Shown here: positions 40,817-49,721 of the stretch, piece by piece
Numbering within the stretch: position 1 is the first letter of the stretch
Layout of the letters: every line of letters begins with the position of its first letter
DNA from: CAZNKU01 sp045541135
Lineage (GTDB): Bacteria; Bacillota; Clostridia; Monoglobales; Firm-18
Assembly (NCBI GenBank): GCA_045541135.1
Contig: JAZQIO010000006.1
Coordinates: forward strand, 12,447 to 76,446
Direction of reading: 5' to 3'
DNA length: 64,000 nucleotides
Program-made: the position numbers and the translations under genes
Notes under the pieces: model-generated
Told to the model about the DNA's origin: nothing
The model's input: the letters and a program-made list of their open reading frames with translations, nothing else
Databases searched by the model: none

Positions 40817-43432
40817 ATGAAAAACTTAGAAACAAAATACGATCCGAAAAAAGTTGAGGACAGACTGTATGCCGAATGGGTTGAAAAAGGCTATTTCCAC
40901 GCAAAACCTAATCCTGACAAAAAGCCTTTTACAATAGTTATACCTCCTCCAAACGTTACAGGAAAACTACACATGGGTCACGCCCTTGACGAAACATTAC
41001 AGGATATTCTTATCCGTTACCACAGAATGAAGGGCGAAGAAGCTTTGTGGCTTCCGGGTACTGATCACGCAGGTATTGCTACACAGATTAAAGTTGAAGA
41101 AGTTTTGCGTAAGGAAGAAGGCTTAACAAGATACGACCTTGGACGTGAAAAGTTCTTAGAGAGAGTATGGGAATGGAAGCACCAGTACGGAAGTAACATT
41201 ATAAACCAGCTTAAAAAATTAGGTAGCTCCTGTGACTGGGACAGAGAACGCTTTACAATGGACGAAAAATGTTCAAAAGCGGTACGTGAAGTATTCGTTA
41301 ACCTTTACAACAAAGGTCTTATCTATCAGGGAAACCGTATTATAAACTGGTGTCCGCATTGTACTACTGCTCTTTCCGATGCTGAAGTTGAATATGCTGA
41401 CCAGCCGGGACATTTCTGGCACATTAAATACCCTGTTGTAGGATCAGAAGGAGAATACGTTATAGTTGCCACAACACGTCCTGAAACAATGATGGGCGAC
41501 ACAGCTGTTGCAGTTAATCCTGAAGATGAAAGATATGCACATCTTGTTGGCAAAACACTTATGCTTCCTCTTGTTAACAGAGAAATTCCTGTTATTGCAG
41601 ACGAATATGTTGACAAGGAATTTGGTACAGGTTGTGTTAAAATCACACCTGCACATGACCCTAACGACTTTGAAGTTGGTCTTCGTCACAATCTTGAACA
41701 GATTAAGGTTATGAACGATGATGCAACAATAAATGCCAACGGTGGCAAGTACGAAGGTATGGACAGATACACAGCAAGAAAAGCTGTTGTTGCTGACCTT
41801 GAAGCACTTGGACTACTTCACAAAATTGAAGACCATTCTCACAACGTTGGTCAGTGCTACCGTTGCGGTACAACTGTTGAACCCATGACATCAAAACAGT
41901 GGTTTGTTAAAATGGAACCTCTTGCAGAGCCTGCATTGGATGTTGTTAAAAACGGTACTACAAAGTTTGTTCCCGAAAGATTCACAAAAACATATACAAA
42001 CTGGATGGAAAATGTACACGACTGGTGTATTTCACGTCAGCTATGGTGGGGTCACAGAATCCCTGCATTCTACTGTGATGCATGCGGTGAAACTACTGTT
42101 TCCAAAACTGATATTGATGTATGTCCTAAGTGCGGCGGTAAGGTTCATCAGGACAATGACGTGCTTGATACATGGTTCTCATCAGCACTATGGCCATTTG
42201 CTACACTTGGCTGGCCTGACAAGACAGAAGAACTTGATTATTTCTACCCAACAAGTGTGTTGGTAACAGGCTATGATATTATCTTCTTCTGGGTTGCAAG
42301 AATGATATTCAGCGGTGTTGAACATATGGGCAAGAGTCCTTTTGATACCGTTCTTATTCACGGTATTGTACGTGACAGCCAGGGCAGAAAGATGAGTAAG
42401 TCATTGGGTAACGGTATTGACCCACTTGAAGTTATAGACAAATACGGTGCAGATGCGCTAAGATTTACTCTTGCTACAGGTAACTCTCCGGGTAATGATA
42501 TGAGATTCTATGACGAAAGAGTAGAAGCAAGCAGAAACTTCGCAAACAAAATCTGGAATGCTTCTCGTTTTGTGCTTATGAATGCTGACGAAAATGCAAG
42601 TGATGTATTGCCTGCAAACCTTGAGCTTGAAGATAAGTGGATTTTATCAAAGCTTAACAAGTTGATTGAAAGAGTTACAGACAACCTTGACAAATACGAG
42701 CTTGGTATTGCAGTACAGAACCTTTATGACTTTATATGGGATGAATTCTGCGACTGGTACATTGAGCTTGTAAAGCCAAGACTTGGCACAGACAAAAACC
42801 CACAGAATGTTCTTATTTATGTACTCTCAAACATTCTTAAGCTTTTACATCCGTTTATGCCGTTTATTACAGAAGAAATATATAGCTATTTGCCTGTAAC
42901 AGACAAAAAGAGCATTATGATTTCTGACTGGAGCGTTGCCAAAGACGAGCTTAACTTCTCTATTGAAGAAGAAAAGCTTGAAACAATCAAGGAAGCAATC
43001 AAGGGCGTAAGAAACATGCGCTCTGAAATGGATGTTCCTCCTTCAAAGAAGGCTAAGCTTGTAATTGTAACAGATGATGTTGATTTATTCAAGCTTGGTG
43101 AAGCTTTCTACTTAAAGCTTGCAGGTGCAAGTGAAGTTGTTGTTTCAAATGACAAATCTGAAGTTCCTGAAAATGCGATTTCAGTAGTTGTTAACAAGGC
43201 TGAAATCTTTATGCCTCAGGATGATTTGGTAGACAAAGCAAAGGAAATTGAAAGACTTAATGCAGAAAAGAAACGTCTTGAAGCAGAAATCAAGCGTGTG
43301 GAAGCCAAGCTTTCAAATGAATCCTTCGTTGCAAAGGCACCTCAGGCAGTAGTTGATAAAGAAAAAGAAAAGGGCGAAATGTACCGCGAAATGTTAAACA
43401 AGGTACTGGAAGGACTTGAAAAACTTAAATGA
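40817..43432 (+). CDS. valS: Valyl-tRNA synthetase
   Basis: Class I aminoacyl-tRNA synthetase charging tRNA-Val. 871 residues, the usual length. HIGH motif is PNVTGKLHMGHALDETLQD (P-x-x-x-x-x-x-H-M-G-H); the editing (CP1) domain has TTRPETMMGDTAVAVNPEDERY; KMSKS is GRKMSKSLGNGIDP; the tRNA-binding anticodon domain and a C-terminal coiled coil (KAKEIERLNAEKKRLEAEIKRVEAKL) are present. Zinc-type Cys pairs (CDACGE, CPKCGG) lie near 415-435. It sits inside an operon with no T-box before it. Its stop overlaps the folC start (ATGA). Confidence 0.97.
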   Translation: MKNLETKYDPKKVEDRLYAEWVEKGYFHAKPNPDKKPFTIVIPPPNVTGKLHMGHALDETLQDILIRYHRMKGEEALWLPGTDHAGIATQIKVEEVLRKEEGLTRYDLGREKFLERVWEWKHQYGSNIINQLKKLGSSCDWDRERFTMDEKCSKAVREVFVNLYNKGLIYQGNRIINWCPHCTTALSDAEVEYADQPGHFWHIKYPVVGSEGEYVIVATTRPETMMGDTAVAVNPEDERYAHLVGKTLMLPLVNREIPVIADEYVDKEFGTGCVKITPAHDPNDFEVGLRHNLEQIKVMNDDATINANGGKYEGMDRYTARKAVVADLEALGLLHKIEDHSHNVGQCYRCGTTVEPMTSKQWFVKMEPLAEPALDVVKNGTTKFVPERFTKTYTNWMENVHDWCISRQLWWGHRIPAFYCDACGETTVSKTDIDVCPKCGGKVHQDNDVLDTWFSSALWPFATLGWPDKTEELDYFYPTSVLVTGYDIIFFWVARMIFSGVEHMGKSPFDTVLIHGIVRDSQGRKMSKSLGNGIDPLEVIDKYGADALRFTLATGNSPGNDMRFYDERVEASRNFANKIWNASRFVLMNADENASDVLPANLELEDKWILSKLNKLIERVTDNLDKYELGIAVQNLYDFIWDEFCDWYIELVKPRLGTDKNPQNVLIYVLSNILKLLHPFMPFITEEIYSYLPVTDKKSIMISDWSVAKDELNFSIEEEKLETIKEAIKGVRNMRSEMDVPPSKKAKLVIVTDDVDLFKLGEAFYLKLAGASEVVVSNDKSEVPENAISVVVNKAEIFMPQDDLVDKAKEIERLNAEKKRLEAEIKRVEAKLSNESFVAKAPQAVVDKEKEKGEMYREMLNKVLEGLEKLK

Positions 43433-44667
43433 ACTACGAAGAATCATTAGATTATATTCACAGCAGAAACAAATTTGGCATCAAGCTTGGCCTTGATGCC
43501 ACAGCAAATCTGCTTGACAAAATAGGCAATCCTCATAACAAACTAAAGTTTGTGCATATTGCAGGCACTAACGGAAAGGGCTCAACCACCTCCTACATTC
43601 ACGATATTTTAATGACAAAGGGATTTAAGGTTGGTAAGTTTATTTCCCCATACGTTCATTCTTTTACAGAGCGTATACAAATAAACAACCGTGAAATTTC
43701 CGAAGCCGACCTGGCAGAGTGCACAACCATTGTAAAAGATGCTATTGAAAAACACAATCTTACTCCTACTGAATTTGAAGTTGTAACAGCAATAGGACTT
43801 TTATACTTTTACCGTCAGAATTGCGACTACGTTGCCTTGGAAGTTGGTATGGGCGGAAGATTTGATGCTACAAATGTTATACCTGCACCATTGGTTTCTG
43901 TTATTACAAGCATAAGTATTGACCACACTGAATATTTAGGTAATACAATAGCTGATATTGCTTTTGAAAAATGCGGTATTATAAAAAACGGTTCTAAAAC
44001 CGTAGCTTATGCAGATAATCCCGAAGATGCGGACAAGGTGATTATAAAAACCGCTTGTGAGAAAAATGTTCCTCTTACAATACCTGATAAAAAGAATATT
44101 AAGATTTTAAGTCAGAATATTGATGGAACAGAATTTGAATACAAATGCCAAAAATATCATATAAATATGCTTGGAATACACCAGGTGTATAATGCAGTAA
44201 ATGCAATTGAAGCGGCAAAGCTGCTTGGTATTGAGGAAGAATTTATAAAAAAAGGCCTTGATATTACAAAATTTCGAGGAAGGCTGGAAATAGTAAGCAA
44301 AGACCCTGTCATAATTGAAGATGGTGCTCATAACTATTCCGGTGTTTTGACATTGTGCGATGCGCTAAAAACGCATTTCAGTGACAAAAAAATAATAGTA
44401 GTAATGGCTATGTTAAAGGACAAGGAATACGAAAAATGCGTAGAAACTCTTGCTCCCGAAGTAGATGTATTCATTGCCACACAAGCAAATAATCCACGCA
44501 GAGCAACTGCTGAAGAACTTGCAGGTGTAGCATCAAAATACATCAAAAAAGTATATTATAATAAAGATATAAACGAAGCACTTAATATGGCAAAAAGCAT
44601 CTGTGATAAAGAAAGTATAATATGTGTATGTGGTTCTTTATATCTTCTTGGAGATGTAAAAGTTTAA
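43429..44667 (+). CDS. folC: Folylpolyglutamate synthase / dihydrofolate synthase
   Basis: Adds glutamate to folates. 412 residues of the Mur-ligase-like family: P-loop VHIAGTNGKGSTTSYIHDIL (about 43-62), FISPYVHSFTERIQINN, VALEVGMGGRFDATNVI, SIDHTEYLGNTIADIAFEKCGIIK and the C-terminal IVVMAMLKDKEYEKCVETLAP. ATGA overlap with valS, a common pair in Firmicutes. Confidence 0.95.
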   Translation: MNYEESLDYIHSRNKFGIKLGLDATANLLDKIGNPHNKLKFVHIAGTNGKGSTTSYIHDILMTKGFKVGKFISPYVHSFTERIQINNREISEADLAECTTIVKDAIEKHNLTPTEFEVVTAIGLLYFYRQNCDYVALEVGMGGRFDATNVIPAPLVSVITSISIDHTEYLGNTIADIAFEKCGIIKNGSKTVAYADNPEDADKVIIKTACEKNVPLTIPDKKNIKILSQNIDGTEFEYKCQKYHINMLGIHQVYNAVNAIEAAKLLGIEEEFIKKGLDITKFRGRLEIVSKDPVIIEDGAHNYSGVLTLCDALKTHFSDKKIIVVMAMLKDKEYEKCVETLAPEVDVFIATQANNPRRATAEELAGVASKYIKKVYYNKDINEALNMAKSICDKESIICVCGSLYLLGDVKV

Positions 44668-44685
44668 TATGAAAGGGATACTCAA

Positions 44686-45990
44686 ATGAAAATTAAAAAA
44701 TTCCTACCTGTAATAACAACAGCTGTGCTTTCAGTGTTGTTGGTTATTTATGCTTTTTTTACTGTGAATTTTCCCGAAGTCAAAAAACCTCTATCACTTT
44801 TTGAAAAGCTCGGTATATACTCATACGGTTCGGACTACGGAATAATTAACAATACTTTTTCATCAAACGGAACCCATGAGGCTTTTGTCAGCACATTAAA
44901 AACAACAGCCGACAATTTTGTTTTCAGCGGCGTTTTACCGTTTGTAATACTTGCTGTTTTATTCATTACAGCAATTGTTATTATATCAGCAGTTTCAATG
45001 AAAACAGAATACAAATGGACTGCTTATTTATGTGCAGTTTTGTTACCGATTATGTTTTGCGATTTTACTAATCTTGCATTTTTCAAAACACTGTTCATTA
45101 ATCCGTTGATAATTGTTCTTCTGCTTTTGATTTGTGCAGTATTTTTAGTATTTTACTACAGGAAATCCGTTGGCATACCGGGAATTATAACAATATTCAT
45201 TGTAACTTTGTTGTACTGTTGCCTTGGTGTTGTACAAGCTTTTACCGCAATAATTCTTGGTTTACTTATTACAAGACTTTATAAGTTATGCCGTAATAAA
45301 CTTTCAAAAATTATTGCAATTGTTTTGGGCGTTATTGTTATTTTGCAAAGCTTCTTTGTTATATTTACTTATAAACCCGTTGACTATAAACAAAATATAT
45401 ACAATGCGGTATTTTTTGGTGTAGCAAAATACGACAGTGTTGCAAAGCTGGGTCTTGACCCTAAGCTTGATGACTTCAAAGAAGTATATTACGGTATGAA
45501 GGAAAATGTTGATGAATACGACCTTGAAAACACTTTTTATAACAAAATATCATATACAGATATTGCAAAGTATTATATTACTCATCCTGTAAATGCTTGT
45601 AAAGTCATAAATTATCAGGCATCACTTTCATCGATGCATGAATTCGATTTTGGATTTTCGCCTTACAACTTTTTAAAAACAAGAATACCGATGAATCTTC
45701 TTATAGTGCTGGTAATTACCGTTGTATACATTCTTATTACAAACATATTAGGGAAAAAATACAGTAATTTAAAAGCAGTCGGAGAATTTTTTGCAGGCAC
45801 ATCTGTTATGTGGTTAATATCACTTATTATAGGTTCACTTTATTACGGAAACTGTGACATGGCAATGAATATGATAAATTTCAACATCCTATATGACATT
45901 GTTTTATTATCTGCACTTATTGCAGGAATAAGGGTAATAATGCACAGACAAGATGAAAAGAAAGAAGAATTCGGTATCACACACGAGTAA
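44686..45990 (+). CDS. Polytopic membrane protein of unknown function
   Basis: 434 residues; I do not recognise the family. The N terminus (KKFLPVITTAVLSVLLVIYAFFTVNF) is a signal-anchor. About nine further hydrophobic segments follow in two groups (roughly 82-235 and 335-425). Between them is a soluble stretch of about 95 residues (KPVDYKQNIYNAVFFGVAKYDSVAKLGLDPKLDDFKEVYYGMKE to about YNFLKTRIPMN), probably extracytoplasmic. The arrangement resembles integral glycan-polymer or glycosyl-transfer proteins, but no catalytic motif is visible. AAAGGGA lies before the ATG. Its place in the LtaS operon fits a cell-envelope role, which is inference only. Confidence 0.65.
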   Translation: MKIKKFLPVITTAVLSVLLVIYAFFTVNFPEVKKPLSLFEKLGIYSYGSDYGIINNTFSSNGTHEAFVSTLKTTADNFVFSGVLPFVILAVLFITAIVIISAVSMKTEYKWTAYLCAVLLPIMFCDFTNLAFFKTLFINPLIIVLLLLICAVFLVFYYRKSVGIPGIITIFIVTLLYCCLGVVQAFTAIILGLLITRLYKLCRNKLSKIIAIVLGVIVILQSFFVIFTYKPVDYKQNIYNAVFFGVAKYDSVAKLGLDPKLDDFKEVYYGMKENVDEYDLENTFYNKISYTDIAKYYITHPVNACKVINYQASLSSMHEFDFGFSPYNFLKTRIPMNLLIVLVITVVYILITNILGKKYSNLKAVGEFFAGTSVMWLISLIIGSLYYGNCDMAMNMINFNILYDIVLLSALIAGIRVIMHRQDEKKEEFGITHE

Positions 45991-46000
45991 GGAATAAATT

Positions 46001-46774
46001 ATGAGATTTTTGATAATTGGTGACATTGTTGGTAATCCGGGAGTGGATTACTTACGAAAAAACCTTAATTCTATTAAAAAAATAAATAAAATTGATTTTG
46101 TAATTGCAAACGGCGAAAATTCCACTCCGGTTGGAAAGGGCATAAACAAAGCCATTGCACAAACACTTTACAACTGCGGCACAGACGTTATTACTATGGG
46201 AAACCACTCTTTTAACAACTATGAGGTAAACAAGCTGTTTGACGAAGATTTTCCGATTATACGTCCTGCAAATCTTCCACCTGAAACTGCGGGTGAAGGT
46301 TATATAATAACAGACTTATTCGGCATAAAAATTGCAATAATTAATCTGCTTGGCAGAGTATATATGGAATGTGTAGACTGTCCCTTCAGAAAAGCAGACA
46401 GCATAATAGACAAAATCAAGGATGATGCTGATATTATTATCGTTGACTTCCATGCAGAAGCAACAAGCGAAAAGCTTGCAATGGGTTTTTATCTTGACGG
46501 CAAAGTTTCGGCTGTATTCGGTACTCATACACACGTACAGACTTCAGACGAAAAAATATTAAAAGGCGGAACAGCTTATATTTCTGACGTAGGTATGACC
46601 GGTTGCCACGACAGTATTCTGGGCGTTAAAAAAGATATTATATTAAAAAGATTTTTAACTGCTATGCCACAAAAGCATGAAATTGAAGAGGGCACAGCCA
46701 CCTTAAATGGTGTTATAATAGATATAGACGAATCAACCGGAAAGGCTGTCTCAATAGAAAGAATACAGATATAA
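46001..46774 (+). CDS. ymdB: YmdB-family metallophosphoesterase
   Basis: 257 residues of the YmdB (TIGR00282-type) family, 2',3'-cyclic-nucleotide phosphodiesterases that influence sporulation and biofilm choice in Bacillus. Metal-binding motifs read in order: IIGDIVGNPG (Asp8), ANGENST, ITMGNHSFNN, DFHAEATSEKLAMGFYLDGKVSAVFGTHTHVQTSDE and DVGMTG. All expected ligands are present and the length is normal. Last gene of its operon; a strong terminator follows after 15 bases. Confidence 0.93.
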   Translation: MRFLIIGDIVGNPGVDYLRKNLNSIKKINKIDFVIANGENSTPVGKGINKAIAQTLYNCGTDVITMGNHSFNNYEVNKLFDEDFPIIRPANLPPETAGEGYIITDLFGIKIAIINLLGRVYMECVDCPFRKADSIIDKIKDDADIIIVDFHAEATSEKLAMGFYLDGKVSAVFGTHTHVQTSDEKILKGGTAYISDVGMTGCHDSILGVKKDIILKRFLTAMPQKHEIEEGTATLNGVIIDIDESTGKAVSIERIQI

Positions 46775-46789
46775 AAATGGAATACAAAT

Positions 46790-46821
46790 AAAGAATGGAG
46801 CTTTTTAAAGCTCCATTCTTT
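46790..46821. terminator. Bidirectional terminator between ymdB and the convergent membrane-protein gene
   Basis: Perfect stem AAAGAATGGAGCTTT / AAAGCTCCATTCTTT with a very short loop and T-rich flanks on both strands. It serves two converging genes. Confidence 0.85.
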
Positions 46822-46823
46822 AT

Positions 46824-47444
46824 TTATTCATTTGTTTCAGCATTCGTAGTTTCTTCTTCCGCTTCAACTTCTTCTGGCTCTTCTTTAATTTTTTCTTCTG
46901 CAATTTCTCCAATAACTTCAGTGGCAGGTTTCTTTGCCGTTGCAACAAATACAAGCTGAACAACAAACAAAACAAGATGCAACATCATTATACAGTTTGC
47001 AATTTTCTGAACAACAGAAACGGCAACAGGGTTATGCACAAGACCAAAAAAGAAATAAACTGAATCGGCATTTCCGCTGTCGGGATACAAAACATATGTC
47101 AGAACATATGTAGCGACAAAAAGCAAATTGCATACTTTAAGCTTGAGAGAATTTTCCCAAAAATTTGCTGCAACAATATTCACTGTAAAAAATACAGCAG
47201 CGTGAATAAAAGGCACAAGGAAAAGTGTCATAATAAACCTTAACCATCCTATGTTAAGAAGCCACGAAGCCGCAACTATACCCACAGAACAAAGTGACAT
47301 TATTATAACAGCCTTTTTATCCTGACATTTAGTGTTTTTAATTTTAAGTATACAAAGTACAAGACTCCATAAAAAAATTATACAGCATAAAGCAAAAATA
47401 CCTATTGCAGCATAACCAATAAGCTTAACAGGAATGTTACCCAT
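46824..47444 (-). CDS. Small membrane protein with Glu-rich C-terminal tail, unknown function
   Basis: 206 residues; no family recognised. About five hydrophobic segments (LIGYAAIGIFALCCIIFLWSLVLCIL; IIMSLCSVGIVAASWLL; FIMTLFLVPFIHAAVFFTV; VCNLLFVATYVLTYVL; CIMMLHLVLFVVQLVFV), then an acidic cytoplasmic tail (EVIGEIAEEKIKEEPEEVEAEEETTNAE). The ATG at 47444 follows AAAGGTGG. The frame runs 50 codons further upstream but crosses the promoter, so the longer form is rejected. Monocistronic, between the ymdB terminator and a promoter at 47476-47504. Confidence 0.65.
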   Translation of the reverse strand: MGNIPVKLIGYAAIGIFALCCIIFLWSLVLCILKIKNTKCQDKKAVIIMSLCSVGIVAASWLLNIGWLRFIMTLFLVPFIHAAVFFTVNIVAANFWENSLKLKVCNLLFVATYVLTYVLYPDSGNADSVYFFFGLVHNPVAVSVVQKIANCIMMLHLVLFVVQLVFVATAKKPATEVIGEIAEEKIKEEPEEVEAEEETTNAETNE

Positions 47445-47475
47445 TACAATACCACCTTTTACAATTGTTAAAAAT

Positions 47476-47504
47476 AGTATAACATTTATATAAATAAATT
47501 TCAA
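47476..47504 (-). promoter_or_regulatory. Promoter of the small membrane-protein gene
   Basis: On the - strand TTGAAA, 17-nt spacer, TATACT. Confidence 0.7.
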
Positions 47505-47582
47505 TAACTTTATACAAATATACAAAAAACCAAAATTCCCAACCGAAAAACAAAGAAAAACAACAAAAACCAAAAATAATGC

Positions 47583-47611
47583 TTGCATTCCCACGAAATC
47601 TATAGTATAAT
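47583..47611 (+). promoter_or_regulatory. Promoter of the class II aldolase gene
   Basis: TTGCAT, 17-nt spacer, TATAAT, about 40 bases before the aldolase start. Confidence 0.8.
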
Positions 47612-47651
47612 AGAGTAGAAATATGTTATGTTAATCAGGAGGAAATGCATA

Positions 47652-48599
47652 ATGTTAGTAAATATGAATGAAGTTTTGAGACCTGCAAAAAAAGGACAAT
47701 ACGCAGTAGGTCTTTTTAATGCAGTTAATTTAGAGCTTGCAAGAGGTATTATAAATGCCGCTGAAAGCACACGTTCACCTGTTATTATGGGTACAGCGGA
47801 GGTTTTACTTCCATACGGACCTTTAGAAGAAGTTTCATACTATCTTCTTCCTATGGCTAAAAAGGCTTCCGTTCCTGTTGTTGTACACTTAGATCACGGT
47901 CTTTCGTACGATACTTGTATAAAAGCACTTGAACTTGGCTTCAGTTCTATTATGTACGACTGTTCAACAGATTCCTACGATGATAATGTACGTAAGGTTA
48001 AGGAAATGGCAGATATTGCACATTCTTACGGTGCAACAATTGAAGGTGAGCTTGGTCACGTAGGTGATAATGAAGGCTCTGCAGAGGGCAGCAGCCATCT
48101 TGCAGACCCATCAAAATATTTTACAGATCCTAAGCTTGCAAAAGACTTTGTTGAAAAAACAGGAGTTGATGCACTTGCAATTGCAGTGGGCAATGCACAT
48201 GGTGCATACAAGCTTCCTCCCAAGCTTGATTTTGAAAGAATACGCACTATCGCCAAAACAGTTGATGTACCACTTGTACTTCATGGTGGGTCAGGTCTTA
48301 CAGATGACGATTTCAGAAAAGCAATAAAAGACGGTATCAGCAAGGTAAATATTTTTACAGATATTAACGTAGCGGCTGTTAAGGCTGAATTTGAAAAATT
48401 CTCAAGTATGGATAAAGGTCTTATAGACCTTATACCTGCGGCTGTTGAAGCTGTAAAGCAGGAAACTGCAAAAAAAATGAAGTTGTTTTCAAGTGACGGT
48501 AAAGCCGGCAATCCTGCACCGGCATTTGATTCATCGGAAATTGAAAAGATTACAAAGCTTGTTACAGCAGAGGTATTGAAGTATTTAGGGAATTCATAA
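47652..48599 (+). CDS. fba: Class II fructose-bisphosphate (ketose-bisphosphate) aldolase
   Basis: Zinc-dependent aldolase splitting fructose 1,6-bisphosphate into triose phosphates. 315 residues: VGLFNAVNLELARGIINAAE; VVVHLDHGLSYDTCIKALELGFSSIMYDCS with the first zinc His and catalytic-region Asp; GELGHVGDNEGS; AIAVGNAHGAYKLPPKLDFERI; VLHGGSGLTDDDFRKAIKDGISKVNIFTDINVA. The start is the ATG at 47652 with AGGAGG eight bases upstream; an ATG eight codons earlier lies before that site and is rejected. A tagatose-bisphosphate specificity cannot be excluded from sequence. Own promoter and terminators make it monocistronic, as for a glycolytic housekeeping gene. Confidence 0.9.
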   Translation: MLVNMNEVLRPAKKGQYAVGLFNAVNLELARGIINAAESTRSPVIMGTAEVLLPYGPLEEVSYYLLPMAKKASVPVVVHLDHGLSYDTCIKALELGFSSIMYDCSTDSYDDNVRKVKEMADIAHSYGATIEGELGHVGDNEGSAEGSSHLADPSKYFTDPKLAKDFVEKTGVDALAIAVGNAHGAYKLPPKLDFERIRTIAKTVDVPLVLHGGSGLTDDDFRKAIKDGISKVNIFTDINVAAVKAEFEKFSSMDKGLIDLIPAAVEAVKQETAKKMKLFSSDGKAGNPAPAFDSSEIEKITKLVTAEVLKYLGNS

Positions 48600-48645
48600 T
48601 AATCTGTAGATAAGTGATATTCTGAAATAATATAAGGCATTGACA

Positions 48646-48735
48646 AAGGACAGCAACTTGAGTCGCTGTCCTTCGCCTTGCTCAACATTAACAAAGCCGC
48701 CCATTCAATTATATATTGAACAGGCGGTTTAAACA
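48646..48735 (+). terminator. Two hairpins after the aldolase gene
   Basis: The first stem is AAGGACAGC / GCTGTCCTT (48646-48673) without a T tract. The second is CCGCC-x2-TTCAAT / ATTGAA-x2-GGCGG (48697-48727) followed by TTTAAACATTTTT, the more likely terminator. Confidence 0.6.
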
Positions 48736-48793
48736 TTTTTGTATGTCTGCAAAGTACTGAATATTTTATTGTAACTGCTATTTTACTATGTAA

Positions 48794-48865
48794 TCAATTC
48801 ATCTTAAGAATTTTTTTAAAGAACCCTCTGAACATCTTAGGCATTTTGAACACAACAATTTTCAT
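48794..48865 (-). CDS. spoVM: SpoVM-like sporulation microprotein
   Basis: A 23-residue gene. The - strand ATG at 48865 lies seven bases after a perfect AGGAGG. The peptide begins MKIVVFKMPK, continues MFRGFFKKIL and ends KMN. It matches the pattern of Bacillus SpoVM (26 residues: M-K at the start, Lys-x-Pro-Lys at 7-10, Gly at 14, then basic and hydrophobic helix residues). SpoVM is an amphipathic helix that marks the convex forespore membrane and anchors SpoIVA for coat assembly. Position is decisive: it ends a prpC-prkC-rsgA-rpe-thiN run as in Bacillus. The first helix is shorter and more basic than in Bacillus. It overlaps no other gene and starts 12 bases after the preceding small membrane-protein gene. 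Confidence 0.85.
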   Translation of the reverse strand: MKIVVFKMPKMFRGFFKKILKMN

Positions 48866-48877
48866 TAAAAGACCTCC

Positions 48878-49039
48878 TTAAAATTTACGGCGTTTAGGTT
48901 TGAAAATTATACCAACCAATGCTATAATAAGTACCGACTGCACTACCACCAAAAACCATGCAGGCAGTGCCAGGGCAAGTAACACCCCAAGGCTGAATGC
49001 TGCAATAATACAGGCAATAACCATACACGAAAAAATCAA
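48878..49039 (-). CDS. Small membrane protein between thiN and spoVM
   Basis: A 53-residue gene with TTG start at 49039 and GAGGAGG seven bases upstream. Its TAA stop forms part of the spoVM ribosome binding site (TAAGGAGG). The product has two hydrophobic segments (MVIACIIAAFSLGVLLALAL and FLVVVQSVLIIALVGIIF) joined by PAW, and a basic tail (KPKRRKF), so a membrane hairpin with the tail inside is likely. No family recognised. Tight coupling to spoVM suggests a role in sporulation or membrane, which is inference. The start codon lies at the 3' foot of a hairpin after thiN, so expression may be conditional. Confidence 0.7.
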   Translation of the reverse strand: MIFSCMVIACIIAAFSLGVLLALALPAWFLVVVQSVLIIALVGIIFKPKRRKF

Positions 49040-49081
49040 AGGCACCCCTCCTCTACTATACTATATGAGATGGGTGCCTTT
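49038..49081 (-). terminator. Hairpin after thiN that overlaps the next gene's ribosome binding site and start
   Basis: On the - strand AAAGGCACCC ... GGGTGCCTTT is a 10-bp perfect stem followed by GATTTTTT, right after the thiN stop. The loop and 3' arm contain the GAGGAGG and abut the TTG start of the small membrane-protein gene, so this is a terminator or attenuator that could also block translation. Confidence 0.6.
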
Positions 49082-49085
49082 TGTG

Positions 49086-49721
49086 TTACTCCTGTGTACA
49101 GATTACGTACAAAAGTCCGGATTCTATTCTTACTTTTGCTGTGTTGTTGTAAAATTCATTGCTTATACCAAGGCTGCTGCTCTTTAAAAGGTCACGGCCG
49201 TTAAGCTCGTACTTTAAGCCCAATGTGTATACTCCCGTTACTTTTTCAGTGCAGGGAATAAGTGAAACATAATCAAACTTTTCACGCGGTATTTCCACTT
49301 CCTTATCAACAAGGTAAATCCTGGACTTTCCGTTTAAAATAAGTGCATCCACACCTTTTTCCATAGCATATTTAAGCGCACACATTGCACCCAATGTATG
49401 GTCTATTCTTCCGCCCAGTGCTCCCAATATAAATACTGTGTCGCAACCTTGCTCCAATGCATAATCAACACATATTTCAAGGTCAGTCTTATCCTTTTCC
49501 GCAGGATACTTAATTGTAGGAATTTCCTTAGGTACATTAACCTTAACTGAATCAAAATCACCAATTATAATGTGCGGTACTATTCCTGTAAAATAAAGTG
49601 AATCATAACCGCCGTCAGCACAGATTATAAGGTCGTCGTCCTTTGGAACAATTCTTTTATAAAGTTTTATGTCATCGGCAGTATATTCACCTGCCGCATA
49701 TATAAAAGCTCTCCTGCTCAT
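49086..49721 (-). CDS. thiN: Thiamine diphosphokinase
   Basis: Converts thiamine to thiamine diphosphate. 211 residues: AFIYAAGEYT, DDLIICADGGYDSLYFTGIVPHIIIGDFDSV (metal and ATP Asp residues), YPAEKDKTDLEICVDYALEQGCDTVFILGALGGRIDHTLGAMCALKYA, and a C-terminal beta domain ending LLKSSSLGISNEFYNNTAKVRIESGLLYVI, with the conserved S-N-E-F. It overlaps rpe by ATGA and has its usual place between rpe and spoVM. Confidence 0.94.
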   Translation of the reverse strand: MSRRAFIYAAGEYTADDIKLYKRIVPKDDDLIICADGGYDSLYFTGIVPHIIIGDFDSVKVNVPKEIPTIKYPAEKDKTDLEICVDYALEQGCDTVFILGALGGRIDHTLGAMCALKYAMEKGVDALILNGKSRIYLVDKEVEIPREKFDYVSLIPCTEKVTGVYTLGLKYELNGRDLLKSSSLGISNEFYNNTAKVRIESGLLYVICTQE

